Assembly (NCBI GenBank): GCA_025928515.1
Contig: JAICJI010000015.1
Span: forward strand, 1 to 43,857
Length of the DNA: 43,857 nucleotides
Reading direction: 5' to 3'
From: Thermoleophilia bacterium
GTDB taxonomy: Bacteria; Actinomycetota; Thermoleophilia; Gaiellales; Gaiellaceae
The translations under genes and the position numbers were made by a program. Shown piece after piece: positions 1-7,370 of this stretch (position 1 is the first letter of the stretch; the number at the start of each line of letters is the position of its first letter). Under the pieces are notes generated by a model that worked only from the letters and a program-made list of their open reading frames with translations, was not told where the DNA came from and ran no database searches.

Positions 1-1022
1 CGGATCTGGTCGCCGAGAGCGGCCCGCTCGGCGCGGACGGACTCGTCGAGCACGCGGCGTGGGCGAGCAAGCTCGTCGCGGAGCCGGAGCACCCGCGCCT
101 CCGCCGACTCGCGCCGCAGGTCGAGCCGTTCGGCCGCGCTGCGGAGCCGATAGAGCGCCTGCAGCGCCTGCTCGCGCGCTCCGGCAGCGTCCGCGAGCTC
201 CTCCTCGGCGCCCCCGCGCTCGGCGAGCAGCGCCTCGAGCCTCTCCTCCACCCCGCGCCGCCCGGCGCCCGCCGTGTTCCGACGCGTCTCGAGCTCTGCC
301 AGCCGCTTCTCGAGCCCCGCGAGATCGAGCTGCGCGACGCGCGCGAGCAGGCGAGCGATCTCCACTGCGAGCTTCTGCGCGCGCTCGGCCGCGGTCGCCT
401 GCAGCGCCAGCGGACGCAGCCGCTTGCGAACCTCCGCCTCGACGTCACGGGCGCGCTCGACCTCGATCGCGACGCGGGCGAGCTTCAGCTCGGCACGGTG
501 GCGTCGGGCCTTGAACCGGCCGAGGCCGGCGGCCTCCTCGATCAAGGCTCTCCGCTCGGCCGGCTTCGAGGCGAGGATCGCCTCGACCTTGCCCTGGCTG
601 ATGATCGAGTGCATCCCCTGGCCGAGCCCGAGGTCTGCGAGGAGCTCGACGAGGTCGAGGCGCCGCACCGCGGCACGGTTCACGAGGTACTGGCCCTCGC
701 CGCCGCGATGCAGCCGCCGCGCCACCGAGAGCTCGGCGAAGTCGACCGGCAGCGCGCCGTCGGCGTTGTCGAAGAGGAGCTCGACCTCGCAGAAGTCGGA
801 CGACCCGCGGGAGCCGCCGCCGGCGAAGAGGACGTCGTCCGGCTTCTCGGCCCGCAGCTCGGTCGGGCTGAGGGAGCCGGCCGCCCAGCGGATCGCGTCG
901 GAGACGTTCGACTTGCCGGAGCCGTTCGGGCCGACGATCACCCCGACGCCCGGCTCGAGGCGGATCTCGACCGGGTCCGGGAAGGACTTGAAGCCACGCA
1001 GCTTGACGGCGCGCAGATGCAC
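1..1022 (-). CDS. smc: Chromosome segregation ATPase SMC, N-terminal part (runs off the window)
   Basis: SMC is the ATPase arm of the bacterial condensin that compacts and separates chromosomes with ScpA and ScpB. About 340 N-terminal residues are visible. The start reads MHLRAVKLRGFKSFPD, followed by a Walker A motif GPNGSGKSN at residues 31-39 and the head-domain segment SIISQGKVEAILASKPAERR. After that the sequence becomes a charged, Ala/Glu/Arg-rich coiled coil. The hinge, second coiled coil and C-terminal ABC half lie beyond position 1. GTG at 1022 is the only usable start, because an in-frame TAG sits four codons upstream. It is the last visible gene of the plsX-acpP-rnc run. The partner genes scpA and scpB are 39 kb away in this same window. 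Identification is secure. Confidence 0.95.
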   Translation of the reverse strand, partial: MHLRAVKLRGFKSFPDPVEIRLEPGVGVIVGPNGSGKSNVSDAIRWAAGSLSPTELRAEKPDDVLFAGGGSRGSSDFCEVELLFDNADGALPVDFAELSVARRLHRGGEGQYLVNRAAVRRLDLVELLADLGLGQGMHSIISQGKVEAILASKPAERRALIEEAAGLGRFKARRHRAELKLARVAIEVERARDVEAEVRKRLRPLALQATAAERAQKLAVEIARLLARVAQLDLAGLEKRLAELETRRNTAGAGRRGVEERLEALLAERGGAEEELADAAGAREQALQALYRLRSAAERLDLRRESAEARVLRLRDELARPRRVLDESVRAERAALGDQI

Positions 1023-1050
1023 GCCCTGACCCTAAAGACGCGGGAGGACG

Positions 1051-1212
1051 CTACTGGTCGGGCTGCTCGTCGTCGCGCGCGAGCGGAGCGTCTTCGTCCG
1101 CCGGCTCGGCGTCGGGGAAGATCTCGCAGATCCCACGAGGCTCCGGCTCGACTTCCTCGGCCGTGAGCCGCCGCAAGCGCAACTCCGAATTGGTGGGGCG
1201 CCGCTCGGCCAT
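1051..1212 (-). CDS. Small acidic hypothetical protein between rnc and smc (53 aa)
   Basis: An ATG-started frame of 53 codons begins 13 bases after the rnc stop and ends 28 bases before the smc start. It begins MAERRPTNSELRLRRLTAEE and ends in an Asp/Glu-rich tail (DEDAPLARDDEQPDQ). The N-terminal half is basic and the C-terminal half strongly acidic, with one Cys and no membrane segment. Its position in a tight run, plus a third-base GC preference like its neighbours, argues that it is translated. No good Shine-Dalgarno sequence lies right before the ATG; the nearest purine run is in the end of rnc. I do not recognise a family. In many actinobacteria mutM or a small acylphosphatase sits at this place, and this ORF resembles neither. 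Confidence 0.45.
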   Translation of the reverse strand: MAERRPTNSELRLRRLTAEEVEPEPRGICEIFPDAEPADEDAPLARDDEQPDQ

Positions 1213-1225
1213 GAGGCCGGACAGG

Positions 1226-1885
1226 TTAGCTGGACTCTCCTTCGACCCGTGCGAGCGCTTCTCGAGCCGCTTCCTGCTCTGCAGCTTTCTTCGTCTGCCC
1301 CTCGCCGCGGCCGTGCTCCTCCCCGCCGATCAGCGCGGCGCAGGTGAAGCGGCGGTCGTGCGGCGGCCCCTCGACCGAGATCTCCGCATACGTCACCTGG
1401 AGCCCGCTGCGCGCGAGCAGCTCCTGCAGATCGGTCTTGTAGTCCACGCGCGTCGTCAGCGCCTCCTCGATCTGCCCGGAGAACGCCGCGACGATCGCGT
1501 CCTCGATGGCCGCGAAGCCGTGCTCGAGGAAGAGCGCGCCGAGCGCTGCCTCGATCACCGCGGCGAGGACGTTGCGGTTGCGCGAGAGCCGTTCGAGCTC
1601 CTCGTCGGTCTGGGTGTCGCCTGCGTGCTCGATCAGACGTCGGCCGAGGTCGAGCTCGCGCGCGACCTCGGCGCAGGTCGCCCGTGAGACGACGTGGGAG
1701 CGAACCTTCGCCAGCCGTCCCTCGTTGAAGTCGGGATGGCGCACGTACAGCGCGTGCGCAACCGCGAGCTCGAGGACGCTGTCGCCGAGGAACTCGAGCC
1801 GCTCGTACGAAGCACCCCGGTCGCTGGCCCACGAAGTGTGCGTGAAGACGGGCTCCGCCAGCTCCGGCGGGAGCGCGTCGATCAG
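1226..1885 (-). CDS. rnc: Ribonuclease III, start codon uncertain
   Basis: RNase III cuts double-stranded RNA, including rRNA precursors. The catalytic domain shows ERLEFLGDSVLEL, the family signature carrying two metal-binding acids, and VIEAALGALFLEHG, the second half of the active site. A dsRNA-binding domain follows (DLQELLARSG ... TKKAAEQEAAREAL). Two things are odd. The frame is open from 2020 down but has no ATG, GTG or TTG before a GTG at 1744, which would remove the catalytic signature. I therefore place the start provisionally at a CTG at 1885, ten bases after GGGGAA, giving 219 residues and a normal N-terminus. Also, the acid usually found in LADxxEA is Ala here (LAAVIEA). A small sequence error near the start is possible. 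The gene follows acpP closely. Confidence 0.85.
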   Translation of the reverse strand: MIDALPPELAEPVFTHTSWASDRGASYERLEFLGDSVLELAVAHALYVRHPDFNEGRLAKVRSHVVSRATCAEVARELDLGRRLIEHAGDTQTDEELERLSRNRNVLAAVIEAALGALFLEHGFAAIEDAIVAAFSGQIEEALTTRVDYKTDLQELLARSGLQVTYAEISVEGPPHDRRFTCAALIGGEEHGRGEGQTKKAAEQEAAREALARVEGESS

Positions 1886-1911
1886 CTGCGCGAGTTCCCC
1901 GGAGTTCGCGG

Positions 1912-2157
1912 CTACTGGTGCGAAGCGACGTAGTCGACGGCCTGGCCGACCGTCTGGATCTTCTGCGCGTCCTCGTCCGAGATCTTGATCCCGAACTGGT
2001 CCTCGAGCTCCATGATCAGCTCAACGAGGTCGAGAGAGTCGGCGTCGAGATCCTCCTGGAAGGAAGCCTCCTCCGTGATGTCCGCCTCGTCGATGCCGAG
2101 CTGCTCGGTGAGGACCTCTTTGACCCGCTCGTAGACTTCCTCGCGCGACGCTGCCAT
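1912..2157 (-). CDS. acpP: Acyl carrier protein
   Basis: This is the carrier for growing acyl chains in type II fatty acid synthesis and the acyl donor partner of PlsX. The 81-residue acidic protein has the [10 protein letters not shown] motif. Ser41 is the expected 4'-phosphopantetheine attachment site, preceded by Asp40. Length and helix pattern fit the family fully. It lies directly after plsX and before rnc, a classical order. A TATGAT hexamer overlapping the end of plsX could supply a separate promoter for this highly expressed gene. The start is the only ATG that gives the normal N-terminus. Confidence 0.97.
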   Translation of the reverse strand: MAASREEVYERVKEVLTEQLGIDEADITEEASFQEDLDADSLDLVELIMELEDQFGIKISDEDAQKIQTVGQAVDYVASHQ

Positions 2158-2185
2158 GTCACCTCGTTGTGTCGTGGGGGAAAAG

Positions 2186-2200
2186 CGCGCCGATCATACA
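2186..2200 (-). promoter_or_regulatory. Possible -10 element for acpP
   Basis: On the minus strand, TGTATGAT (hexamer TATGAT at 2193-2198) overlaps the stop codon of plsX, about 35 bases before the acpP start. It is one of very few AT-rich spots in this GC-rich region and matches the sigma-70-type -10 consensus in five of six bases. No convincing -35 element is visible. Transcript 5'-end mapping would decide. Confidence 0.3.
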
Positions 2201-3171
2201 ATCTCCGCCCGCTGCGGCTGCGCAAGGCGCGCAGAGACCCGGCCGACGACGTCGTGCTCGACGCCGCGCGCGGCGAGTCGGATCGCGTTCGCGATCGCCG
2301 TCGGGGAGGAGTTGCCGTGCGCGATCACGACGAGCCCACGCAAGCCGAGGAGGTACGCGCCGCCGTACGTGTCCGGGTCGAGGCGCGCCCGCAGCCGTCG
2401 CGACGCCGGGCGGATGAGCAGGCCGCCGAGCGTTCCTGCCGTCGTGGCCGTGATCTCCGTCCGCAGCGCTTCGAGCAGGGTGCGAATCGTCCCCTCGACA
2501 GCTTTGAGCGCGACGTTGCCCGTGAAGCCGTCGGTGACGACGACGTCGGCCGCGCCCTCGAGCAGGTCGCGTCCCTCTGTGTTGCCACGGAAGTCGAGCT
2601 CGGAAGCGGCGAGCAGCTCGTGTGCCTCCAGAACGAGCCGGTTCCCCTTCTCGGGCTCCTCTCCGATGGAGAGAAGGCGGACGTTCGGCCTGGCGATGCC
2701 GAGGATCTCCTTGGCGAAGACGACGCCCATGGTCGCGAACTGGAGCAGATGCTCGGCTCGGCAGTCGGAATTCGCACCGGCGTCGATCAGCACCGATGGG
2801 CCCTTGCGCGCGGGGATCGGGACGGCGATCGCCGGACGGCGCACGCCGTCGACGCGTCGCAGCAGGACGAGCCCCGCCGCCAGGATCGCTCCGGTGTTGC
2901 CCGGCGACACGACCGCGTCCGCCTCGCCGTCCGCAACAGCCTTGACCGCGCGGACGAGCGAGCTGTCGGCCTTCGCGCGGAATGCGTCCGCGGGCTTCTC
3001 GTCCATACCGACGACCTGCGTCGTCGCGACGTGCTCGAGCCCGCCGGTGTCCAGCTCCGCCGAGCCGAAGACGACCGGCTCGATCGCGCCGGAAGCCGCC
3101 TGCTGCGCGCCCTCGATGACGGCAGGCGCACCACGATCGCTGCCCATCGCGTCGACGGCGACCCGGATCAT
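2194..3171 (-). CDS. plsX: Phosphate acyltransferase PlsX
   Basis: PlsX converts acyl-ACP and phosphate to acyl-phosphate, the substrate of PlsY in phosphatidic acid synthesis, at the inner face of the membrane. The 325-residue protein starts MIRVAVDAMGSDRGAPAVIEG, the hallmark PlsX N-terminus. It continues with SPGNTGAILAAGL, DAGANSDC and VVTDGFTGNVALK, all typical of the family. An upstream extension of the frame is rejected because homology begins at this ATG, 10 bases after the rpmF stop. It sits between rpmF and acpP. Acyl-phosphate is also the product of FakA/FakB, whose genes are about 10 kb away. Confidence 0.96.
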   Translation of the reverse strand: MIRVAVDAMGSDRGAPAVIEGAQQAASGAIEPVVFGSAELDTGGLEHVATTQVVGMDEKPADAFRAKADSSLVRAVKAVADGEADAVVSPGNTGAILAAGLVLLRRVDGVRRPAIAVPIPARKGPSVLIDAGANSDCRAEHLLQFATMGVVFAKEILGIARPNVRLLSIGEEPEKGNRLVLEAHELLAASELDFRGNTEGRDLLEGAADVVVTDGFTGNVALKAVEGTIRTLLEALRTEITATTAGTLGGLLIRPASRRLRARLDPDTYGGAYLLGLRGLVVIAHGNSSPTAIANAIRLAARGVEHDVVGRVSARLAQPQRAEIV

Positions 3172-3181
3172 GTCGGGGAGA

Positions 3182-3370
3182 CTACGGCGCGTGGACGCGG
3201 AGCGGCTCGACCTCGCGGCCCTTGTACGTGCCGCAGGTCGGGCAGACGTGGTGCGGGCGCTTCGGCTGGCCGCACGTCGGGCAGACGTTGACCTTCGGCG
3301 CGCTGATCGCGTGCGTCGCGCGCCGCTTGTCGCGGCGGGACTTGGAGGTTTTCCGCTTCGGGACGGCCAT
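3182..3370 (-). CDS. rpmF: Large ribosomal subunit protein bL32, zinc-ribbon form
   Basis: This 62-residue basic protein begins [20 protein letters not shown], the typical L32 N-terminus. It carries two CPTCG knuckles (CPTCGQ and CPTCGT), so it is the zinc-binding form. bL32 sits in the 50S subunit near the exit of the peptide tunnel. In many bacteria rpmF directly follows the YceD/DUF177 gene. Here an opposite-strand acetyltransferase lies between them, so rpmF and plsX must have a promoter within or just inside that gene. A TATAGT hexamer lies 12 bases before the start codon. Confidence 0.97.
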   Translation of the reverse strand: MAVPKRKTSKSRRDKRRATHAISAPKVNVCPTCGQPKRPHHVCPTCGTYKGREVEPLRVHAP

Positions 3371-3375
3371 CGCAG

Positions 3376-3398
3376 CGGGCCACTATAGCCTGGCGCCC
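3376..3398. promoter_or_regulatory. Possible divergent -10 region between rpmF and the acetyltransferase gene
   Basis: Only 28 bases separate the two divergent start codons. The sequence cactatagcc in the middle gives TATAGT on the minus strand (toward rpmF) and TATAGC on the plus strand. With usual spacing, both transcripts would start within a few bases of their start codons, giving leaderless or nearly leaderless mRNAs. No -35 elements are convincing. The call rests on the local AT-richness and geometry. Confidence 0.3.
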
Positions 3399-4070
3399 GT
3401 GGAGACGGACGAGATCCGCGCGCGCTTCGACGACCAGATGCGGCGACTGGCCGCACCCGACGGGCTGTTCGTGAGCAAGAGCTGGAGCGCGGTGCTGTGG
3501 CGCCCCGACGACGGGGACGTCGAACCGCTCGTCGCCCGGATGCGCGAGATCCCCGGGCACGTCGAGTGGAAGTACTACTCCCACGACGGGCCCGAGTTGC
3601 GCGAGCGACTCGTCGCCGCCGGGCTCGAGCCGGAGGACGAGGAGACGGTGGTCGTCGCCGAGGCCGCCTCGATCGCGCCTCCGCCTGCGGAGATCGAGGT
3701 TCGCCTCGCGACCGACGAGTTCATCGAGCTCGCGGATCGCGTCTTCGGTCGACGACACGGCGCGGGCCTCCCGGACAGGACCGCCGCGGTCGTCGCCGTC
3801 GTCGACGGACAGCCTGTGTCCGGCGGACGCGTCGACTTCGAGGAGGGCGTGGAGTTCGCCGGCCTGTTCGGCGGCGTCACGCTGCCGGAGTTCCGCGGGC
3901 GAGGTTTCTACCGCGCGGTCGTCGCGAAACGAGCCGAGCTCGCACGCGAACGCGGCTACCGCTGGCTCTACTCGGACGCGCTGCCCACGAGCCGCCCGAT
4001 CCTCGAGCGGCTCGGCTTCGTCCGCCTCACGACGACGACGCCGTTCGTCATTCCGTCTTCAACTCGCTGA
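3399..4070 (+). CDS. GNAT family N-acetyltransferase
   Basis: This 223-residue protein has a variable N-terminal half and a C-terminal acetyl-CoA-binding GNAT fold. The stretch FGGVTLPEFRGRGFYRAVVA contains the RGxG-type pyrophosphate loop, followed by a conserved helix and SRPILERLGFVRL, the usual end of GNAT domains. The substrate cannot be told. I chose GTG at 3399 because upstream codons in this frame are antisense to rpmF. Its 3' end overlaps the convergent YceD-like gene by 23 bases. It sits on the opposite strand inside the otherwise conserved yceD-rpmF-plsX block, so it is probably a later insertion. Base composition does not differ visibly from its neighbours. Confidence 0.8.
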   Translation: METDEIRARFDDQMRRLAAPDGLFVSKSWSAVLWRPDDGDVEPLVARMREIPGHVEWKYYSHDGPELRERLVAAGLEPEDEETVVVAEAASIAPPPAEIEVRLATDEFIELADRVFGRRHGAGLPDRTAAVVAVVDGQPVSGGRVDFEEGVEFAGLFGGVTLPEFRGRGFYRAVVAKRAELARERGYRWLYSDALPTSRPILERLGFVRLTTTTPFVIPSSTR

Positions 4071-4551
4071 GCTTCGCCCAGCGCGGGTCGGTGCGCTCCT
4101 CGACGTGCTCATGGGGCTCGGCGTTCAGGTCTTTGCCGCAGACGGGACAGAGCCCGGCGCAGTCGTCCCGGCAGAGAATCTGGTCGGGCAGCGCGAGGGC
4201 GATCGCATCGCGCGCCCAGGCGGAGAGGTCGACCCGGTCGTCGTCGAGGTACTCGGTCTGATCCTCGTCGGTCTCGGACTTCGTCGCCTGGTACTCGCGG
4301 AGGCGGAGCTCGACCGAAAGCGCAGCGTCCTGGAGGCAGCGGAAGCACGGTCCGGCGAGCGTGACGTCGAACGAGAGCTCGAGCACTGTGCCGCTCGAAG
4401 CGCGGGTGACGAGAAGCTCGGCGGGCACGGGATTCGGCCGTGGCTCGTAGCTCTGGCCGCCGAGCACGAGCGGCTCGAGCTCGATCTCGACGCGCTCGCG
4501 AGCCTGGTCGCCCGAGCGAAGTCGAAGCTTGCGGAGGTCGAACGTGGTCAT
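4048..4551 (-). CDS. YceD/DUF177 family protein
   Basis: This 167-residue protein belongs to the YceD (DUF177) family, which is linked to 23S rRNA accumulation and usually encoded just before rpmF. It shows the family pattern: a beta-rich N-terminal half with PVPAELLVTRASSGTVLEL, a central GPCFRCLQDA motif, and a C-terminal cysteine cluster (CRDDCAGLCPVCGKDLN) that probably binds zinc. The tail DPRWAKLSELKTE matches the usual DPR-W-LxxL ending. The start is a clear ATG. Gene order supports the call even though an antisense gene separates it from rpmF. The biochemical role is not established from sequence. Confidence 0.85.
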   Translation of the reverse strand: MTTFDLRKLRLRSGDQARERVEIELEPLVLGGQSYEPRPNPVPAELLVTRASSGTVLELSFDVTLAGPCFRCLQDAALSVELRLREYQATKSETDEDQTEYLDDDRVDLSAWARDAIALALPDQILCRDDCAGLCPVCGKDLNAEPHEHVEERTDPRWAKLSELKTE

Positions 4552-4591
4552 GCCGCCACCGTAGCGCGGCCGGGAAGAGGTCTCGGGCTAC

Positions 4592-5593
4592 TCAGGGAGC
4601 CATGCGGCGCAGGTCGGCGAGCTGCGGCACCGGCCGGATCGAACCCTCCTGCGCCTCCTTGCGCCGGAGGTACGGGCCGACCGTCTCCGGCAGCGGCTCC
4701 GCGTGCTCGTGGGCGTGCGGCTCGCGGGCGAGGACGAGCATCCCGACCGAGGCGACGACGATTGCGCCGGCGGCGAGCTCCCGGCTTCCGACAGCCTCAC
4801 CCGCGAACGCCCAACCGAGGAAGACGGCGATCGCGGGGTTGACGTATGCGTACGTCGAGATGACCACGGTCGGCGCACCGCTCCTGAGAAGCCAGCCGTA
4901 GGCCGTGAAAGCAACGATCGAGCCGAAGACGACGAGATACGCGAACGCAGCGAGCGAGCCCGAGGAGACCGCGCCTGGATGGACGCGGCCGATCTCTCCC
5001 ATCGCCGCGCCCGTGACGGCGAGCAGCGCGGCGGCGCAGAGCATCTGCATCGCGGCCGACAGGAACGGCGCCCTCGGCAGCGGCGCGACGCGCGCGTAGG
5101 CGGAACCGCCCGCCCAGGCGAGGCCTCCACCGAGGATCACCGCGGCGCCGACCGGGTCGATGTGCGCGCTCTGGCCGACGAGCAGCGCGACCCCGAACAG
5201 ACCGGTGGCGATTCCGCCGAGTGCGCCGAACGAGATGCGGATCCCGAAGACGGTACGGTCGAAAAGCGCCGAGAACAGCGGCACGGCAGCGATGAGCAGA
5301 GCGGTCAGCCCGGAGGCGACCCGCTGCTCGGCCCACGCGACGCCGCCGGTCTCGACGAACAGGAGCAGCCCGCCCACGATCGCGGCCGCCGTCCACTCGC
5401 GACGTCCCGGCCGGGCGCGCGCGACATCGCCGCGCCAGAGTGACCACCCGTACATGAGCCCACCGGCCAGCCCGAACCGGACGGCGAGCATCAGCAGCGG
5501 CGGCAGCGTCCGGTCGGCCACGGCGATTGCCAGGTAGGTCGATCCCCAGACGACATAGACGATCCCGAGCGCGATGACGATTTTCGTTCTCAC
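4592..5593 (-). CDS. EamA/DMT family transporter (probable metabolite or drug exporter)
   Basis: A 333-residue membrane protein with about ten predicted helices arranged as two EamA repeats. The N-terminus (IALGIVYVVWGSTYLAI) has the family's WGST motif, and the second repeat contains the corresponding YAYVNPAIAVFLGW segment. The family exports amino acids, metabolites or drugs across the cytoplasmic membrane; the substrate is unknown here. The cytoplasmic tail is charged and His-rich (HAHEHAEPLPE). It is divergent from an adjacent LysR gene with only about 60 bases between starts, so it is likely that regulator's target. Confidence 0.85.
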   Translation of the reverse strand: MRTKIVIALGIVYVVWGSTYLAIAVADRTLPPLLMLAVRFGLAGGLMYGWSLWRGDVARARPGRREWTAAAIVGGLLLFVETGGVAWAEQRVASGLTALLIAAVPLFSALFDRTVFGIRISFGALGGIATGLFGVALLVGQSAHIDPVGAAVILGGGLAWAGGSAYARVAPLPRAPFLSAAMQMLCAAALLAVTGAAMGEIGRVHPGAVSSGSLAAFAYLVVFGSIVAFTAYGWLLRSGAPTVVISTYAYVNPAIAVFLGWAFAGEAVGSRELAAGAIVVASVGMLVLAREPHAHEHAEPLPETVGPYLRRKEAQEGSIRPVPQLADLRRMAP

Positions 5594-5610
5594 GCGTCCA
5601 TGGTGCCGAC

Positions 5611-5668
5611 GCCGATCGATCAGGGCAAATGGAGTTATTGTTCGTATCGATCATGAGTGCTGATCAAT
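5611..5668. promoter_or_regulatory. Probable operator/promoter region between the exporter and lysR genes
   Basis: This is an AT-rich island in GC-rich surroundings. ATCGATCA occurs at 5615-5622 and again at 5646-5653, exactly 31 bases apart (about three helical turns), and TGATCA follows at 5661-5666. Direct or inverted repeats with phased spacing are typical of LysR-type regulator tetramer sites in divergent intergenic regions. The repeats themselves are seen directly. Their use by this regulator is inferred from position. Confidence 0.45.
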
Positions 5669-6558
5669 GGCTGGGCGTCGAATTGCGGCATTTTGCGGCT
5701 CTCGAAGCGGTCGCACGCACGCGCTCGTTCGGCCGCGCGGCGCGCGAGCTCGGCTATACCCAGTCCGCGGTCAGCCAGCAGATCGCCCAGCTCGAGCGGA
5801 TCGTCGGACAGCGGCTCTTCGACCGGCCGGGCGGCCCTCGCCGCGTCGAGCCGACCGAGGCCGGCCTCCTCCTGCTCGGACACGCGGATGCGATCGTCGC
5901 GCGACTCGACGCAGCCCGCGCCGACATGGCCGCGCTGGCCGAAGGAGCCGCGGGAACCCTCCGCGTCGGCATCTACCAGAGCGTCGGCGCGCGCCTCCTC
6001 CCCGCTCTCGTCCGTCGCTTTCGCGAGCAGTGGCCGCTCGTCGGTGTTCGCGTGCGCGAGGAGAGCTCGGCCACGGATCTCCTTCGCCTGCTCGAACACG
6101 GCGAGCTCGACCTGACCTTTGCCGACCTCCCCCTGCCCGAAGGGCCGTTCGAGTGGGCCGAGATCCTGCAGGATCCGTACGTGCTGCTCGTGTCGGCTCG
6201 CTCGGAGCTCGCGAAGCTCGACGCGGCGCCGCCGCTGCGTGAGGTCGCGAAGCTGCCGCTGATCGGGCGTCGCACGACCGACGAGCCCGACCGCTTCCTC
6301 GCCGGCCGGGTTCCGGAGCTAAACGTCGTCTTCCGCACCGACGACAACGGCACGCTCGGCGCGCTCGTCGCCGAGGATCTCGGTGCCGCGATCGAGCCGC
6401 GCCTCGTCGTCGACCCGCGCGACCCGGCTGTGAAGATGCTGCCGTTCGGCTCGCGAATCCCGCCTCGCACGCTCGTCCTCGCGTGGCACCGCGACCGCTA
6501 CCGCGCGCAGGCAGCCGAGGCGTTCGTCGCGCTGGCGCGCGAGGTCGCGACGGCCTAG
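5653..6558 (+). CDS. LysR family transcriptional regulator
   Basis: A 301-residue LysR-type regulator. The N-terminal winged helix-turn-helix reads ELRHFAALEAVARTRSFGRA, then AARELGYTQSAVSQQIAQLE, the classical family motif. An effector-binding periplasmic-binding-protein-like domain follows from about residue 90 (GTLRVGIYQSVGARLLPALV). The inducer is unknown. Two in-frame ATGs exist: 5629 and 5653. I prefer 5653, because the family N-terminus is short and the earlier ATG lies between the two putative operator repeats; 5629 would add eight residues. It likely controls the divergent exporter and itself. The stop codon shares a CTAG tetranucleotide with the stop of the convergent next gene. Confidence 0.9.
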   Translation: MSADQWLGVELRHFAALEAVARTRSFGRAARELGYTQSAVSQQIAQLERIVGQRLFDRPGGPRRVEPTEAGLLLLGHADAIVARLDAARADMAALAEGAAGTLRVGIYQSVGARLLPALVRRFREQWPLVGVRVREESSATDLLRLLEHGELDLTFADLPLPEGPFEWAEILQDPYVLLVSARSELAKLDAAPPLREVAKLPLIGRRTTDEPDRFLAGRVPELNVVFRTDDNGTLGALVAEDLGAAIEPRLVVDPRDPAVKMLPFGSRIPPRTLVLAWHRDRYRAQAAEAFVALAREVATA

Positions 6559-7352
6559 GGCAGCTCGCCCTCGAGCGCACGGCAGTACCGCTCGGCCGAA
6601 CGCTGCACGACACCGCTGCCGTCGCGCGGCACGAGCCTGTCCCACCACGCGCCGTGGATCGTGTCGAACGCGAAAGGCTCGAGAACGCGCGCAATCCGCT
6701 GCACCGCCTCAGCGGGGAGCGGGATGAGGTTCGGATAGCTGTACATGAAGCTCACCCAGGCGCGGTCGGGAATCACCTGGACGATGTCGCCCGAGAGGAG
6801 CGCGCGCCGCGGCTCGACGTGGAGCACCTGCCCGCCCGCGAAGTGACCGCCGCAGCGAAGGAGCGTCAATCCGCCTCCGAGCTCCTTCGCCTCGCCGTGC
6901 CAGTGCTCGATCCGAGGCGACGGCCGCATCACCCACTCCGCGTCGTCTTCATGCAGGAGGACGGAGCAATCGAAGCGGTCGGCCCACTCGACCACCGCGG
7001 AGTAGTAATGCGGATGCGAGATCGCAATCGCGGCGATGCCCCCCCGGCGCTCGATCTCGGTCGCGGTCTCGTCGTCGAGCAGCGTGATGCAGTCCCAGAG
7101 GAGGTTCGAGTCGCGCCAGGGCACGAGGAGTGCCCGCTGCCCGATCGCGAAGGCCGGCTCGGTGCCGACGCCGAGGAAGCCGGCGTCGTCGCGGATCACG
7201 TTCCGATGGTCACGACAGAGGTCGGGGACTGTCGTCCACTCCTGACACGACTGCGGCACGTACTGGCGCACGTCCTCGCAGACCGGGCAGCGATCCGGAT
7301 CGGCAGTGCCGAACTGGACGCCGCAGGTGGCGCAGACGGCGAGCTCGGCCAC
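6555..7352 (-). CDS. MBL-fold metallo-hydrolase with N-terminal zinc ribbon
   Basis: This 265-residue protein starts with a zinc ribbon (CATCG at about residue 7 and CPVC about 13 residues later, then EDVRQYV). A metallo-beta-lactamase-like domain follows. The usual HxHxDH metal motif appears as HPHYYS, so two ligands of the first site are changed. GGHFAGG, LLSGDIVQV and a C-terminal IHGAWW fit the remaining strands and ligands. The substrate is unknown, and the altered motif makes classical hydrolase activity uncertain. It ends head-to-head with lysR, sharing CTAG as both stop codons, and is followed by nothing on its own strand. Confidence 0.75.
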   Translation of the reverse strand: MAELAVCATCGVQFGTADPDRCPVCEDVRQYVPQSCQEWTTVPDLCRDHRNVIRDDAGFLGVGTEPAFAIGQRALLVPWRDSNLLWDCITLLDDETATEIERRGGIAAIAISHPHYYSAVVEWADRFDCSVLLHEDDAEWVMRPSPRIEHWHGEAKELGGGLTLLRCGGHFAGGQVLHVEPRRALLSGDIVQVIPDRAWVSFMYSYPNLIPLPAEAVQRIARVLEPFAFDTIHGAWWDRLVPRDGSGVVQRSAERYCRALEGELP

Positions 7353-7370
7353 GGACGGTCCGGCTAGGAG

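Noticed and set aside
1918-3291. Plus-strand frame of about 450 codons across acpP and plsX
   Set aside because: It lies entirely antisense to acpP and plsX, both clear genes, and its translation has no recognisable motif.
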